Source: Guadua angustifolia (Eukaryota > Streptophyta > Magnoliopsida > Poales > Poaceae). Taken from it: a stretch of 64,000 bases of DNA. The notes beneath the pieces are model-generated. The model worked only from the letters and a program-made list of their open reading frames with translations, was not told where the DNA came from and did not search any database. The position numbers were made by a program, and so were the translations under genes. The stretch lies in contig CM070500.1 of the NCBI GenBank assembly GCA_036346375.1, positions 72,110,525-72,174,524 of the forward strand. Direction: 5' to 3'. Each line of letters begins with the position of its first letter. Position 1 is the stretch's first letter. Of the stretch, positions 44,600 to 55,512 are shown piece by piece.

Positions 44600-46292
44600 G
44601 GCACGGCACGGAGCTAGTGTCGTCAGCCAGCGTTGGGCGAGCGTGAGGGACAAGGGGGAAAGGTCGCGCGTCGTCGGATGCCGCCACTACCGGTTCATAG
44701 TTAGTCACAGGCTCGCGTGCATGCACCTGCACGCACAAGCGCAGCCAGCCAAGGACGGTGGTGTGGACGTGGTTATCTCGCTAGCTGTGCCTGCGTGTGA
44801 TGTGCTGATGTGCCCCCTGGCCTCCACTCCAAGTTGCGCGGTTTGTTTATGGTTTCGGTTGGAAGCTGGGCGAGAGAGCGAGCGCCGTGGTTTGTCCACA
44901 TCGCAGGGGCCACGCGCCACGCCTCGGCATGACGGGACTCGGATTGCGTGACGGCTGTACGTGCGTACGAGTCCTGGACCGTCTGATATATCGTGCACGA
45001 CTAGGAACTTACAGGTAGATGCGTGCAGTGGCAACAATGGCCGCCGCGGGTCCGATTCGAGCCCCTTAAGCAGCGTGGACGACCGTCCGAGTTGAACGAC
45101 GACGAGTAGCGAAACTTTAGCGTACTTCAGCCACTGTCGGGCATCATAAAACTGCACGCTCCGAACAAAGCCGTAATCAGATTTGTCTAGTGCCAAAATT
45201 ACCGGCTCCTCCACTGTTGCGTATATGATGAAATGGTCAATGTGGGGAGGGAGAGGATGCGTGTCCATGGGGTGATGATTATGGACCGCTTGGATCGGAG
45301 AGAAGCAGTAGTAAGAGATTTAGAGAAGTACACATGCATGGATGTGCCACATGTGGGGCAGGGCGCATGTGCTCTCACTCAAAGGGGGCGGATTAGGTGG
45401 GCTTTTCCGCGCGAATCACTGTGCAGTGACCTGAATGTCTAGTTTAGATTAGCGAGCGACCGACGGACCGAGCGGTGCGTGCGCTCTTGCGTATTGTACG
45501 CTCCGTGCCCCTCCCTGAGTCCCTGACGCGAGCAGACGACCACGAGGCGCTGTTTGACCCCTGTCTCCGCATCTGCCGTCCGCCGCCTGCCGTTTTTGCC
45601 AAGCCGGGTGGCGGGCGGGCGGCGTGAAATGCCCCCAGCTGGAGGCGATTTCGTGACGATTTATCCCGACCGACATGCCTACGCGCGGACGCCGCGTGGT
45701 CGACGATATTTTTAGACCCCGAGGATGCCCCCTGCCTTCGCCACGGTTTCGTTTCGATTTGCTCCATCCGTCAAAAAACATATTATATATTTTTAAATGA
45801 TCTTATATACAGGTGTAAGGCGTATCTTATATCCAATTTTACCTTATATACATGCATCGAATATAATGCTTAGAGATAATTTAGTCATATTTAATTTTTT
45901 TTTTTTGAGACAAATCATATTCAATATTAGTGCTAAGACAAAATATAAGTTATAAATTTAATCAGAGCTAATACGCGGTACGGACAGCAGCGTTGGCCCG
46001 TAAAACCGCAGGGATCACGATTCACGGGCCGCGGCCGAGAGCGAGTGCTCCGATCCCATCCCGCGGAAGTGGATCGTGCATACGCGAGTGTCGTCGCCTC
46101 TTCCGCAGTTCCGCTCGTTCCGGGGGGCACGCGTCCGGTATTTTTGCGCCGGGGTGGAGACATGGCCTGCTCATTTCCGGTTCTCATCTCCTGTTTAAAG
46201 CATGTAAGTGGTGTAGACGGTAATTATCTATAATATATCTCTATAGCATCTATTTATAACATTAAAAATAACTCATACAGTAGATCGTCTAT
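44600..46292. other. Peroxidase upstream region; no gene called
   Basis: This is the promoter side of the peroxidase. It is GC-rich to about 45750 and AT-rich after. Long shadow frames exist on both strands but none has a domain or conserved motif. A T-tract lies near 45893. Confidence 0.45.
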
Positions 46293-47088
46293 TGTCGGTG
46301 TATTTCAACTGACAGGCCCAAGTCTACAGACCGGGTTTGGTTCGGTAGGGGGGTGTCTTTGGTAGCCGGCGAACCCTAACAGATGGAAACCCCAGCACCT
46401 CTCACACTAACGAGTTCTAGAGTCAAATCCAGATGAACACACGATTTTACCCAGGTTCAGGCCCCCATTAAGAAGGGTAACAGCCTTACTTCCTACTTGA
46501 TCTTGGATTCAGTATTTTAGGCTTGGTTACAGAGCTTGTTGGTGACCCGCTCTTCGGTTGAGTCTACCTTCTCTCTTCTCTTTCTCCTCCTCTCACCGTA
46601 TGCTCTCAAGTGCCCTTATATGCCCGGGCTTACACGAGTCAGATAGAGGAGGGATGTCATCATGTTTATCTTACATGCATTTATTACACCTTTATCTTGT
46701 TGTCCGTTCCTTCTGCGCTAATTAATGCCAGCGCATGCCTTCGCTCGGTTCTTCCGAATGTGACTTCTCCGAGACAGTAGGTGAGGCGTCGGAGAACAGG
46801 CTTGTAGCAGAATTCCTTGGGACCGACATGCACGTGCAAAGAACTGTCTCGACACTCAGACGGCGGCGAAACTTCGGGATGAAGCCACCGCATTCCACCT
46901 TTTGCATGGCGGTGAGCAAGCGGGGTGTGCTCGTCCGCATGCCACGTGGGTTAGGCGCCGGCGGCGAGGCGTGGTCGCCACTGCTGCCCGCGCGCCACGT
47001 GGACTGGCACCGGTGGGAAAGCGTGCTCACCCAACCGCCCGCCAGGCCGCCACGTGGGCTGGGCACCCCGGTGTATAGTACGCCGACA
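46293..47088 (-). mobile_element. Solo LTR, 796 bp, TCTAT target duplication
   Basis: It begins TGTCGGTGTATTTC and ends TAGTACGCCGACA, so the ends are inverted TGTCGG...CCGACA. TCTAT is present on both sides (46288-46292 and 47089-47093). The TATA-like box (complement of cccttatatgcccggg) sets minus orientation. It is the same family as the LTR at 52569-53519. Three CACGTG boxes lie at 46943, 46996 and 47051. Confidence 0.9.
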
Positions 47089-47270
47089 TCTATATAGTTA
47101 TCTGTAATGATCTCTTATCTAATTAATAGACTATCTATACAATATTCTTTCGGGATTCTCCCCTTCACTGGTTCTTTCTCTTTCACGGGCGCACCCACAC
47201 ACACATCACAAACTCTATATATGCATACACACTTCTGTACATGTATCTGTTCTGATTTTTATTTTTGAGT

Positions 47271-47369
47271 GAGACCCGCAAGACGAGTCACGGACTCGAA
47301 CTTGCGACCTGCAGAAAAGCTCACATGGCTTCCAACCAATTGGGCAACCGCCCGTCCTCCCCTTCGCCG
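47271..47369 (-). mobile_element. tRNA-derived SINE
   Basis: The minus strand carries an A-box-like TTGCCCAATTGG and a B-box-like GCAAGTTCGAGTCC about 40 bases apart, the internal polymerase III promoter layout. It ends in an A-rich tail. Near-identical direct repeats of about 22 bases (gttct.atttttatttttgag) flank it at 47249-47270 and 47370-47392, as expected of a target-primed insertion. Confidence 0.75.
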
Positions 47370-47879
47370 GTTCTCATTTTTTATTTTTGAGTAATACTCT
47401 CCCCGATTATAAATATTTATTATTTTTGATATAGGTATGGTCAAATTTTTAAAATTTTAACTGCCAATATGTTTTTAAATATTTAAATTGGTAACGTGAA
47501 AATTATATGCGTAGATTTATCTTTTTCAAGTACTTTTATAATACTATAACAGAAATTAGTGATCAAATCTGTGTTTTAGAGATTATATCGAAGCCTAAAA
47601 TGATAACTATTTGTGATAGGAGGGAGTAGTCGTTAAAAGAAAGAGTGTAAATCATGCATTCTTTGGAATAAGATCACTCCTCATGCGTCGTGGCAAACTT
47701 GAGGTAATGGCAGGCGTAACAGTCGTGCCTCCGAAGAGGCACAAACTTGAAGTTTGTTCTTGGACTTGGTTGGGTTGTCAAAGTTTGTTACAATTTTCTT
47801 TTGTCAAACTTGAGTAAGGTAGAGTCGTTAAAATTAGAGTCACACTCTACTACTCTAGCTAGCAAAAATAATTTTCTTA

Positions 47880-49440
47880 TATTTTTTTAATCGCTGATGT
47901 GTAAGACTAGGTGGTAGCAACTCCTGAACTTGAAATCTCGTTTTCGGAAGACATCTTGGAGGTAGCCAAAATCTAAAATCTCGTTGAGATCTTAGAATCT
48001 CGGACAAATCTCGAACATAATAAAAATAAAAAATTCAAATATTTTTTTTACTCCAAAAAACAAAAATTCCGGCCAGAATTCTCGAAATCTCGGTGAGATT
48101 TACTAAGTTTTGGTGAATTTGCATCAGCAAAAATAGCTCGAACGATATCAAATTTTTTTGAAATTTTTTGTGGAGGATCCAGACATATCACTAATATTTC
48201 TCTAAAAATTTCAAATAATTGTAACACATAAATTTTTTTTAAAAAAATTCAAATATTATTATTACTATCTTGGTAAAACACTGACCTGCAAGTTTGAATT
48301 GAATGAAAAATGGAACAAAACATGTTAGAAAATTTTAAAATTTTTGTGAATGGTTATAATACATCAATAATATTTCTATAAAATTTTCAGATGATGTTGA
48401 AGCCTCATGAATTTTAAAAAATTCAGAAAGTGCTATTGTCCTAATAAAAGCCTTACTAGCAAACTTCAACCAAATAAAAAATAGTTCAAATCATATTAAA
48501 AAATTTTGAATTTTTTTAGATGATCCTGATGTATCATTAATATTTATATAAATTTTTTAGATTACGATAAAGCTTCAAAAATTTTAAAATTTTTTGACAG
48601 TGCTACACCCTGATAAAAGCTTGATGATTAATACATAGATTTGCTTTAGCAATAAAAAAAGGTTTAGAATTTTTGAAAATTTTACAGAAAGTTAATAAAG
48701 AAAATTTTAAAATCTCTTAAAAATTTTGCATCATGATCACACTTGAGTGAATTTATAAAATTCTTACAAGGGCGTTGTACCATTTATGTTCTTTCTATTT
48801 TTGATTTTTGAAATATAAAAAAGAAGTTAAATGCTACCATAGATTTGATTGATCAAGCAAAAAAATTTCAATCTTTTTAAAATTATAGAGAATGGTTGTG
48901 AGGCAATTCTTAAGCTCTCATAAAAATTTTGAATCATGATCACACATAAGAAAATTTATAAAATTTTGATAAGGTTACTGTCTCAATTATATTCATTATG
49001 TTTTTGTTTTTTAAAGGTAACAAATGAAGTTCAATTATTTTTAAAATTTTTTGGATGATTCTACACTATGAAAAATAGTACCATAAATGTTTCAGATCAT
49101 GATCAAGTTTGTATAATTTTATAAAAAATTGATAGTTTGCTGGAATTTTAAAACATCTCAAAAATTCTGTTTTTAACAAATTTTCATAGAAGATGACTTT
49201 TTTAAGAGTTATTGGACAAAATCTAGTCAAATTCAGCCACAAAAGTCAAAAGCCAGTCAAAAAACTAAGATTTCGGTGAAATTTGGAGAAATCTCAACAA
49301 ATTTTCTGAGATTACCGAAGTAATTTATTTTTTTTAATTTTTTTTACCCTGCCAGGATTTTGGATGCTGTCCTCAACCGAAATCTCGGCCAAGATTTCCT
49401 AGATTTTGGTGATTTTTTTAACCTTAGTTCTAGTCCAACG
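47880..49440. repeat. AT-rich block bounded by gaaatctcgg motifs
   Basis: The edges contain gaaatctcggtgagat (about 48082) and ccgaaatctcggccaagat (about 49378). The interior of 1.3 kb is A/T-rich with many aaattttt runs, including gataaaagc and tttcagatcatgatca phrases repeated at intervals of roughly 120-200 bp. No coding is present. It may be a non-autonomous element or an old tandem array. Confidence 0.45.
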
Positions 49441-50645
49441 TCCAACAAAATAATAATAATGTCTTCCCCCACTCCTTTTTTTTTGCTTTGCCAATAATTG
49501 TACATATGAGACTCTGAGAGTGTCATCCCTCTTAAACTTTCCATTAACGTAGTTCGTAGGAGATCGAGGTCAAGGCGTACGTCATAACGTCAAGCTAGCA
49601 AGCACGCTTGACTAATGGGCCTCTTGATCGTACTATTATTGCATCGCACCAGACACTAGAACAGGACCTCCCGCTAATAATTAAACCAAGTTGGATCTAT
49701 CATCGCTCGACCCATTAGCTAGCTTAGCATGTTCCTGAAAAAGTTCAGACAGAGAGTGCGTAGTTTGAACACAACTTGGACTGTAGGCACACACGGCACT
49801 TGTCCTATCTCCCGTTCGAGCGTGCACACTAGCCCCTCCAGATAGAGTGTGTTTATTTGCCTCGATGAGGCTGGCCTGGGAGGGACAGAGTGTTCAGGTA
49901 TTTGTTTGGTTATATGGTTATAAGATGAGTCAATTTTTTGTTTAGTTGAATAGATGAGACTAGCTGCGATCAAGGTTTTGAATTTTAGTTTGAATTTTTT
50001 TGATAAAATTTGATCCAAATTTGAATTTTTGGACAATTTGACCGAGCACACTTCGACGAAATTTGAATTTGACCGACTATACCTCTTCAAACAACAAATT
50101 GGATGAGCTCGTCAGGCCCTTTTTTATGGCTCAACCAGCATCTTAGAAGAATATTCTCAAAAACTGAATAATCATATCCTATCCATCTACTTATCTAAAT
50201 AATTGGATAACTCCAAATCCATAGATGACCATATCCCATCCAACTTCATCTAAGCAACCAAACGCCACCTTGAGACTGCCATCAAGTTGTACCTATCATG
50301 CAGATGAATGTGACTATAGTGGTCAAGATTCCAATGATTAATCGCGAGTTGCGACATGCTCTCTAGTTATAAATAGTTGTCGTTTTTTACATAGGTCAGA
50401 TACAATCAAACATTCGAAACTTTGGCTATTAATATCTTTTAAATGTTTAAATTGGATACATAAAAATCATATGTGTATATTTGTCTCAAAAATATTTTCA
50501 TAATATTATAAATTTATTGGATTTTATAAAATATATTATAATAAAATTAGTGGCCAAAACTATGTTTTGGAGATCGAGTCGATGTCTAAAATGACAACTA
50601 TTTATGATAGGGAAGTAGTTAATTAAGCTCTGATTACTAGTATAA
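49441..50645. other. No supported gene
   Basis: There is a short block of tttgaatttg/aaatttgaa phrases at 49975-50085, related to the dispersed aaatttcg repeats. Sequences like ccatccaac and agcaaccaaacgccacctt near 50260 look like a MITE end. Confidence 0.35.
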
Positions 50646-51720
50646 CTAGATGCTTTTCGGGCCCACGCGTTGCCGCGGGCGGAAAGCATCGTCAACACAG
50701 TAAGAGATTCTGATTGAGAAATGTAATCTTTTTTTTTTAGCTAAGGCATGCTCTCAAGGCTATTCTAAATTTTTTTAAAGAATTTACAAACTTAGCAATT
50801 CAATTAAACCATCGAAGCTACTTAAAGTGCGTTAGCAGCAGCATCAGCCTTTTAAAAAATAAAAAAAGCTTGATCGTGATTTGAAATTTGTACGGTAGCG
50901 TAGGCATGTTTTCAAGACACTAAATTTTTTTCAAGAACTCACAAATTTAGCAGCATAACCAAATCAGCTAAGCTAGTTCGAATGTATTAGTAGCATTGCT
51001 GGTATTTTTAAAAATTACACAAATTTGATCATAATATATTTTTATGGCAGGTTCACGCGTTGCTACGGGTGTAAGGAATCACCAACACAAGCAGAGATTT
51101 TAATATAGAAAGAAAATCTTTTTCGGAAACACACAAAAAAGTAAACTGAATTATCGTAATTTTCAAAAATCGCAAAAGATTGATCATGATTCAATTTTTT
51201 TATGGTAGGTCAGGCACGTTTTTAGGATCCTTCTACCAAATTTTAAAGAATCTACAAATTTAGTAGCTCAACCAAATCAGTGAACTTGTTTTAAGTGCGT
51301 CAGTAGTATGTCAAAGTTTTTAAAAATTGCAAAAGTTTAATCATAATCTGATATTTTTACTGTAAAGCAGGAAATTTGGTACGTTAGACATGCTCTGAGG
51401 ACTATTCTAAAAAAGATTGAAAAAATTACAACACGATTTAATAACTCAATCAAATCAAAGAAGTGATTTTCTATTTAAAAATACTGTAGCGCTGCTACTG
51501 TAGCTTCACGAAAAAATGGTCAGTGTGCGCTGTGCTGGGCGGGAGTCGAACAAGGACCGAAGCCTCGCGAGGGAACGCGCTAACGAGCTGAGCAAGGGAA
51601 CGGTTATGAAATGTACAGGAAATTAATTATATGAGGCTGTGCAGAGTTACCGTAGAAAACTGACGTGTGTCATGCTTTCGCAAGCGCATCCATACATCCC
51701 TAGAATATTAGGTTTTATAT
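50646..51720 (-). mobile_element. Helitron-like 3' end with diverged internal repeats
   Basis: Read on the minus strand, the sequence ends GCGGCAACGCGTGGGCCCGA then AAAGCATCTAG, followed by T, a plausible Helitron 3' terminus. A similar cacgcgttgctacggg phrase recurs near 51055. The phrases caaatttagcagc and aaaaattgcaaaagttt recur at roughly 190-bp spacing to about 51480. I could not find the 5' TC end. Confidence 0.4.
51536..51604 (-). repeat. tRNA-like sequence, pseudogene or SINE head
   Basis: The minus strand reads TTGCTCAGCTCGTTAGCGCG (A-box-like) and TCCTTGTTCGACTCCC (B-box-like) at tRNA-like spacing. The cloverleaf arms do not pair well by eye, so I do not call a working tRNA. Confidence 0.5.
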
Positions 51721-52228
51721 AATATGATTTCAATTCCTCACGGAACCATTAGACGTTACTTGGCTAAGTTGGCTTACCCGCTGTCGTTTCGACGATTAAG
51801 AAGTGTAATTTGTTAGTGTGTGACTAGGCTGTGTTTTGATTGCAGAGGATGATCGATCAGAGGGGTCATGTGGCACATGAGGGCGGAGAAACATGTGCAG
51901 TGATTCTGCTACGATATTATCAAACAAAATATGGTTGGGCTCGCTAACATCATAGCATGCATGATGTGGCCGTCCTACCTGGACCAAGGAATCCGATCCA
52001 GATTTATTATATTTCCAGCTCCAAACACTGTGTGACAGTCACGTAGGATTAGTGAGTAAAACAAACAAGAGAAAAACTTAATGTGGCCCAAAATGGCGAT
52101 AAGGTTAACTATTAGTAAGGCCTTGCTGTTTGCAAGTTGGAGATCTGCAGAAAACAATCCATTTTCATATAGAAATTGAGGGGGGAAAATCACATGCTTC
52201 AAATATAGTCTAGGAAGCAACTAGCTTA

Positions 52229-52540
52229 GGTTATGTTTGGATCCGTTAGCACTAACTGTTAGCTGCTAAAATTAGCTGAAATAGATCCAAACATCCTAGC
52301 TAATAGTTAGCCAACAACCCAGCTAATAGTTATCTCATTAGCTGGTTCTTCCTTATTAATTTCAGTTAATGGATAGTTAAAAGACCAATTTTCCCTTAGC
52401 CCCTAATTAATACAAACAGCTAATTAATGCAAACAATAGCAAAAAAATGCAAATAACTAATTAATGTAAGGGTACAATGGACATTTGCACCCACAACTAA
52501 ATTTCCAACCACCTATTAGCTAGTAGATCCAAACAGCCCC
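52229..52540. mobile_element. MITE with taatagttag/ctaactatt motifs
   Basis: The ends ggttatgtttggatcc and ggatct-type (agatccaaacagcccc) are inverted. The interior repeats agctaatagttagc in both orientations. The flanks agctta and agctaa are a near match. Confidence 0.6.
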
Positions 52541-52568
52541 AGCTAATAATTAGCTAGCTAATAGTTAG

Positions 52569-53519
52569 TGTCGGCGTATTCTACCTGACAGGCCCGAGTC
52601 TACAGACCGGGTTTGGTTCAGTAGGAGGGCATCTTCGCGGCTGGCAAACCCTAACGACTCCCACACGAAGGATTCCGGAGCCTATGAACTAAGATGACAC
52701 GGAGATTTTTACCCAGGTTCAGGTCACCTCACCCAGAGTAATAGCCTTACGTCCTACTAGATCTTTTATAGAGTATTTGGAGCTAGTACAGTGCTCTCAG
52801 GTTACAAGTTCTTCCTTGGGCTCTCCGGTTGATCTCCTCCTCCCCTCTCTCGACTGACCGACCCCCTTTTCCCATGCACTAGGGCGCCCTTATATAGGCC
52901 GGGCCAGCGTGGGTAGGTAAAAGGGGGGTCATCATGCTGATCTTCATACATTTATTACTCCTTCCCGTGCTGTCCCGTTCCTCCAGCCTCATTAAATGCC
53001 GACGCATGGCTTCGCCCGGTCCGCTCGGTATGTGACCCCTTTATGACGGGTAGGCGAGAGGCGTCAGAGGAATGGGTTTGTAGCAGAAATCCTCACAGTC
53101 GATGGATCTGACACAATAGGCCTGCCTCTGGCATAGTACGATAGGGGAAGGAGACTTCGAGGCAAAGCCATCGTGCCCCACCTTTTTGCCTTGCGGCGGG
53201 TCGAGCAGGGCGTCCTCGCCCACCTACTCGCCCGAACGCCACATGGGCCGACACTGGCGTGAGGCGTGCTTTCGCCACCCGCCGCTGGCCGCCACGTGGG
53301 GCTAATTGCGGCCGGCGGCGATCGTCTCGCCCGCTGCCGCTTCCCGACGCCACGTGGGCCGACACTGGCCGGCGGGCGTGCTCGCCCGCCCGCCGCTGGC
53401 CGCCACGTGGAAATTGGCACCGGCGGCGGCGTCCTCGCCCACTTGCTCGTCCGAACGCCACGTGGGCCACTTTTGTGCGACGGAGAGGGTACCCCAGCGT
53501 AAAGTACGCTGACAGTAGC
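52569..53519 (-). repeat. 3' LTR of the gypsy element, 951 bp
   Basis: The LTR begins TGTCGGCGTATTC and ends AAAGTACGCTGACA on the plus strand. On the minus strand it is preceded by a purine-rich gcccgggggctac tract. The complement of cccttatataggccgg near 52887 is the TATA-like box. The segment 53230-53470 holds regularly spaced CACGTG boxes. Confidence 0.85.
53240..53464. promoter_or_regulatory. Array of G-box (CACGTG) motifs in the LTR
   Basis: Palindromic CACGTG lies at 53293, 53351, 53404 and 53459, with a degenerate CACATG at 53240. The spacing is 53-58 bases. The solo LTR at 46293 keeps three at 53-55-base spacing. G-boxes are bound by plant bZIP and bHLH factors. In element orientation they sit upstream of the LTR TATA-like box. 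Their activity is inferred. Confidence 0.6.
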
Positions 53520-53570
53520 CCCCGGGCCCGCCCTGGAACGCGTGCCAGAGCTGTTTGGGGCATTTATTAA

Positions 53571-54032
53571 ATGTTGGTGCGTTCTTGGGCGGGGCCACCA
53601 CTCATGAGGATACGACCGCCTCGGTTCTCTCCCGTATCCGCCAATTTTTCTTGGGACCCGAAACGGCGCACGATCTTGACTCTTCACGAACCATCGGTGT
53701 GGGGGCGTATATATAGATACATCTGTACCAAGCGGTTTACGCCTTCTGCTTTCTTGCGCACTTCAACTTTCGTTCCTTCGTCTTCCTTGCTCAAAACCTC
53801 CAGCATCTCACTGCTTCCACGACACCCCACATCCCTGCTTCCACGGTTGACACCGCCAAAGTGGCATCGCTCTCTATCATCGTGCCCGAGGGCACCCTTC
53901 ATGTCTGGGCGGGGACGCCCACGCCACGCTACCTCTCCAACGAGATTGTCATCCACATCGGGTGCTACTTTTCGTTATCTTTCAAACGAGCCAAAGAACG
54001 CCCCGATCGGAGTTACGAGTCAAAAGTTATGA
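53571..54032 (+). CDS. Antisense ORF of the gypsy element, N-terminal part
   Basis: A plus-strand frame beside the 3' LTR is preceded by a TATA-like cgtatatataga near 53707. From the Met codon at 53861 another frame reads MASLSIIVPEGTLHV and then TPRYLSNEIVIHIG. Some grass gypsy elements carry an antisense gene between integrase and 3' LTR (the putative gypsy-type transposon domain). The position and orientation fit this, but the motif match is weak. The frame is broken by the downstream insertion. Confidence 0.35.
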   Translation: MLVRSWAGPPLMRIRPPRFSPVSANFSWDPKRRTILTLHEPSVWGRIYRYICTKRFTPSAFLRTSTFVPSSSLLKTSSISLLPRHPTSLLPRLTPPKWHRSLSSCPRAPFMSGRGRPRHATSPTRLSSTSGATFRYLSNEPKNAPIGVTSQKL

Positions 54033-54363
54033 CCATTTTAACAAAAGTGCTCGGATTTCTTATTTGCAAACTAGAATCGGTGCCCAAAAGAATATAATTG
54101 GAGAGCTCATCATGTGATGATTCCGAAAAGCTCAAGAATACCAAAATCGAACGTATGAGTCAAAAGTTATGGTGTTTTTACAAGTTCCGTGAATAGTAAT
54201 GGCACATATATTGTAAGCATCATTAATAGTCAAAAGTATGGAAAATAAATTTGAAAACTTTAAATTTTGCTAATTACCTCCATAGTTTGCTAATTTGAAA
54301 TAATTGGAAATCGGTGTTCGGGTTCTTCACGGGGTTAAAAGGAGGAGGGAGGTATAATATGTC

Positions 54364-54482
54364 AGATGTTATCATACCACCAATAAAATACTGAATGTTA
54401 TAAGAACTCTGAAGTTAAGCGTGCTTAGACGAGAGTAGTAATAGGATAGGTGACCTCCTGGGAAGACCACACATGTGGTGTT
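54364..54482 (+). pseudogene. 5S rRNA-like sequence
   Basis: About 119 bases align by memory with plant 5S rRNA: atcatacca at the start, aactctgaagttaagcgtgc, then gagagtagtaataggat, then ggtgacctcctgggaag. The internal promoter elements (A box, intermediate element, C box) are largely kept, but the 5' third and the last 15 bases have diverged. It is not an intact 5S gene. Confidence 0.85.
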
Positions 54483-54499
54483 AAAAACGTCTGGGAAGA

Positions 54500-54575
54500 C
54501 CACACGAGTAGTAATTAGGCGAGAGTAGTATTCCTAGGTATTAGGATGGGTGACATCCTAGGAAATCTCTTCTAA
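54500..54575 (+). pseudogene. Second, partial 5S rRNA-like sequence
   Basis: The phrase ggcgagagtagtat, an extra tcctaggtat, then aggatgggtgacatcc and taggaaatc repeat the 3' half of 5S rRNA with a short insertion. It is about 30 bases beyond the first copy, with a shared ctgggaagaccacac phrase between. Confidence 0.7.
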
Positions 54576-54599
54576 TTTAGTGTTTTTAAATTACCAGCT

Positions 54600-54792
54600 A
54601 TAACAGTGTGTGATGAGTTCTTATCACAGACGGTTCTAACCTCGAACCGTCTGTGATGTTAATTTTCACTTACGGTTCAAAAACCGTCTATGATGACCTA
54701 TTGTCATCACTGACACTTTGATACAGACGGTTCACAAAACCGTCTGTGATGTGTTTTGTGAACCGTCTGTGATGTAGTGTTTTGTAGTAGTG
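54600..54792 (-). mobile_element. CACTA transposon terminus
   Basis: On the minus strand the end is CACTACTACAAAACACTAC, the signature of CACTA (En/Spm) elements. It is followed by subterminal repeats of TCACAGACGGTT in both orientations (about six copies to 54624). It interrupts the gypsy reverse transcriptase right after PSGKL. The opposite terminus is not seen within the 1.2 kb to the left LTR, so the element is truncated. Confidence 0.8.
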
Positions 54793-55290
54793 GTAGCTTG
54801 CCGGAGGGCACACCAAACACACATTTTTCAGGGTTGAGCTTCAGGCAATTCTTCCGGATGTTAGCAAAGGTTTCCTCTAGGTCTTGGATTAGTTCTTCAC
54901 TCTTTTTAACCTTCACAACTAAGTCGTCAACGTAGACCTCAAGATTTCGCCCTATCTGCAGACGGAAAGTGATGTGCATGGCGCGTTGATAAGTAGAACC
55001 AGCGTTCTTTAAACCAAAAGCCATTCTAACATAACAATAAACACCCGTGGGGGTTACAAAAGCAGTCTTCTCTTCATCTCCTACCGCCATGCTAATCTGG
55101 TGGTACCCAGAGTCTGGCGTCCGTAGCCTGAGAGCTAGACTTACCGTGGAGTCAACAATGAGGTCGACTCGCGGCAGGGGGTAAGGATCCTTCGGGCAGG
55201 CCTTGTTGAGGTCGGTGAAGTCGACACACATGCGCTATTTCCCGTTAGACTTCTTGACAAGCACAGGGTTGGCAAGCCACTCAGGGTGAG
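54793..55290 (-). pseudogene. Gypsy reverse transcriptase fragment
   Basis: The frame reads CVDFTDLNKACPKDPYPLPR, FVTPTGVYCYVRMAFGLKNA, GSTYQRAM and YVDDLVVKVK. These are the conserved blocks of Ty3/gypsy reverse transcriptase, with the YVDD active site kept. The first catalytic block, normally LDAYSGYHQI, reads RTPDSGYHQI, so that aspartate is displaced. A stop precedes RMCVDF where Trp is usual. The CACTA end cuts the frame off. Confidence 0.9.
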
Positions 55291-55512
55291 AGACTTCCCT
55301 TACTATCCCTGCGCGCAGCAGCTTCTCTACCTCCTCCCGAATGGCATCTTGCCGCTCCGGTGCCTGCCTCCGGACCTTTTGCCGGACCGGGCGCACCTCG
55401 GGAGCGTTGCCAATCGGTGCTCGATCACCTCCCTAGGGACCCTAGTCATGTCGGACGGTTGCCAGGCGAACACGTCGGAGTTAGACTGGAGAAAGGTGAC
55501 GAGCGTGTCTTC

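Noticed and set aside
54364..54482. Functional 5S rRNA gene
   Set aside because: The 5' third and 3' end have diverged, it is single and not in an array, and it lies within nested transposons.
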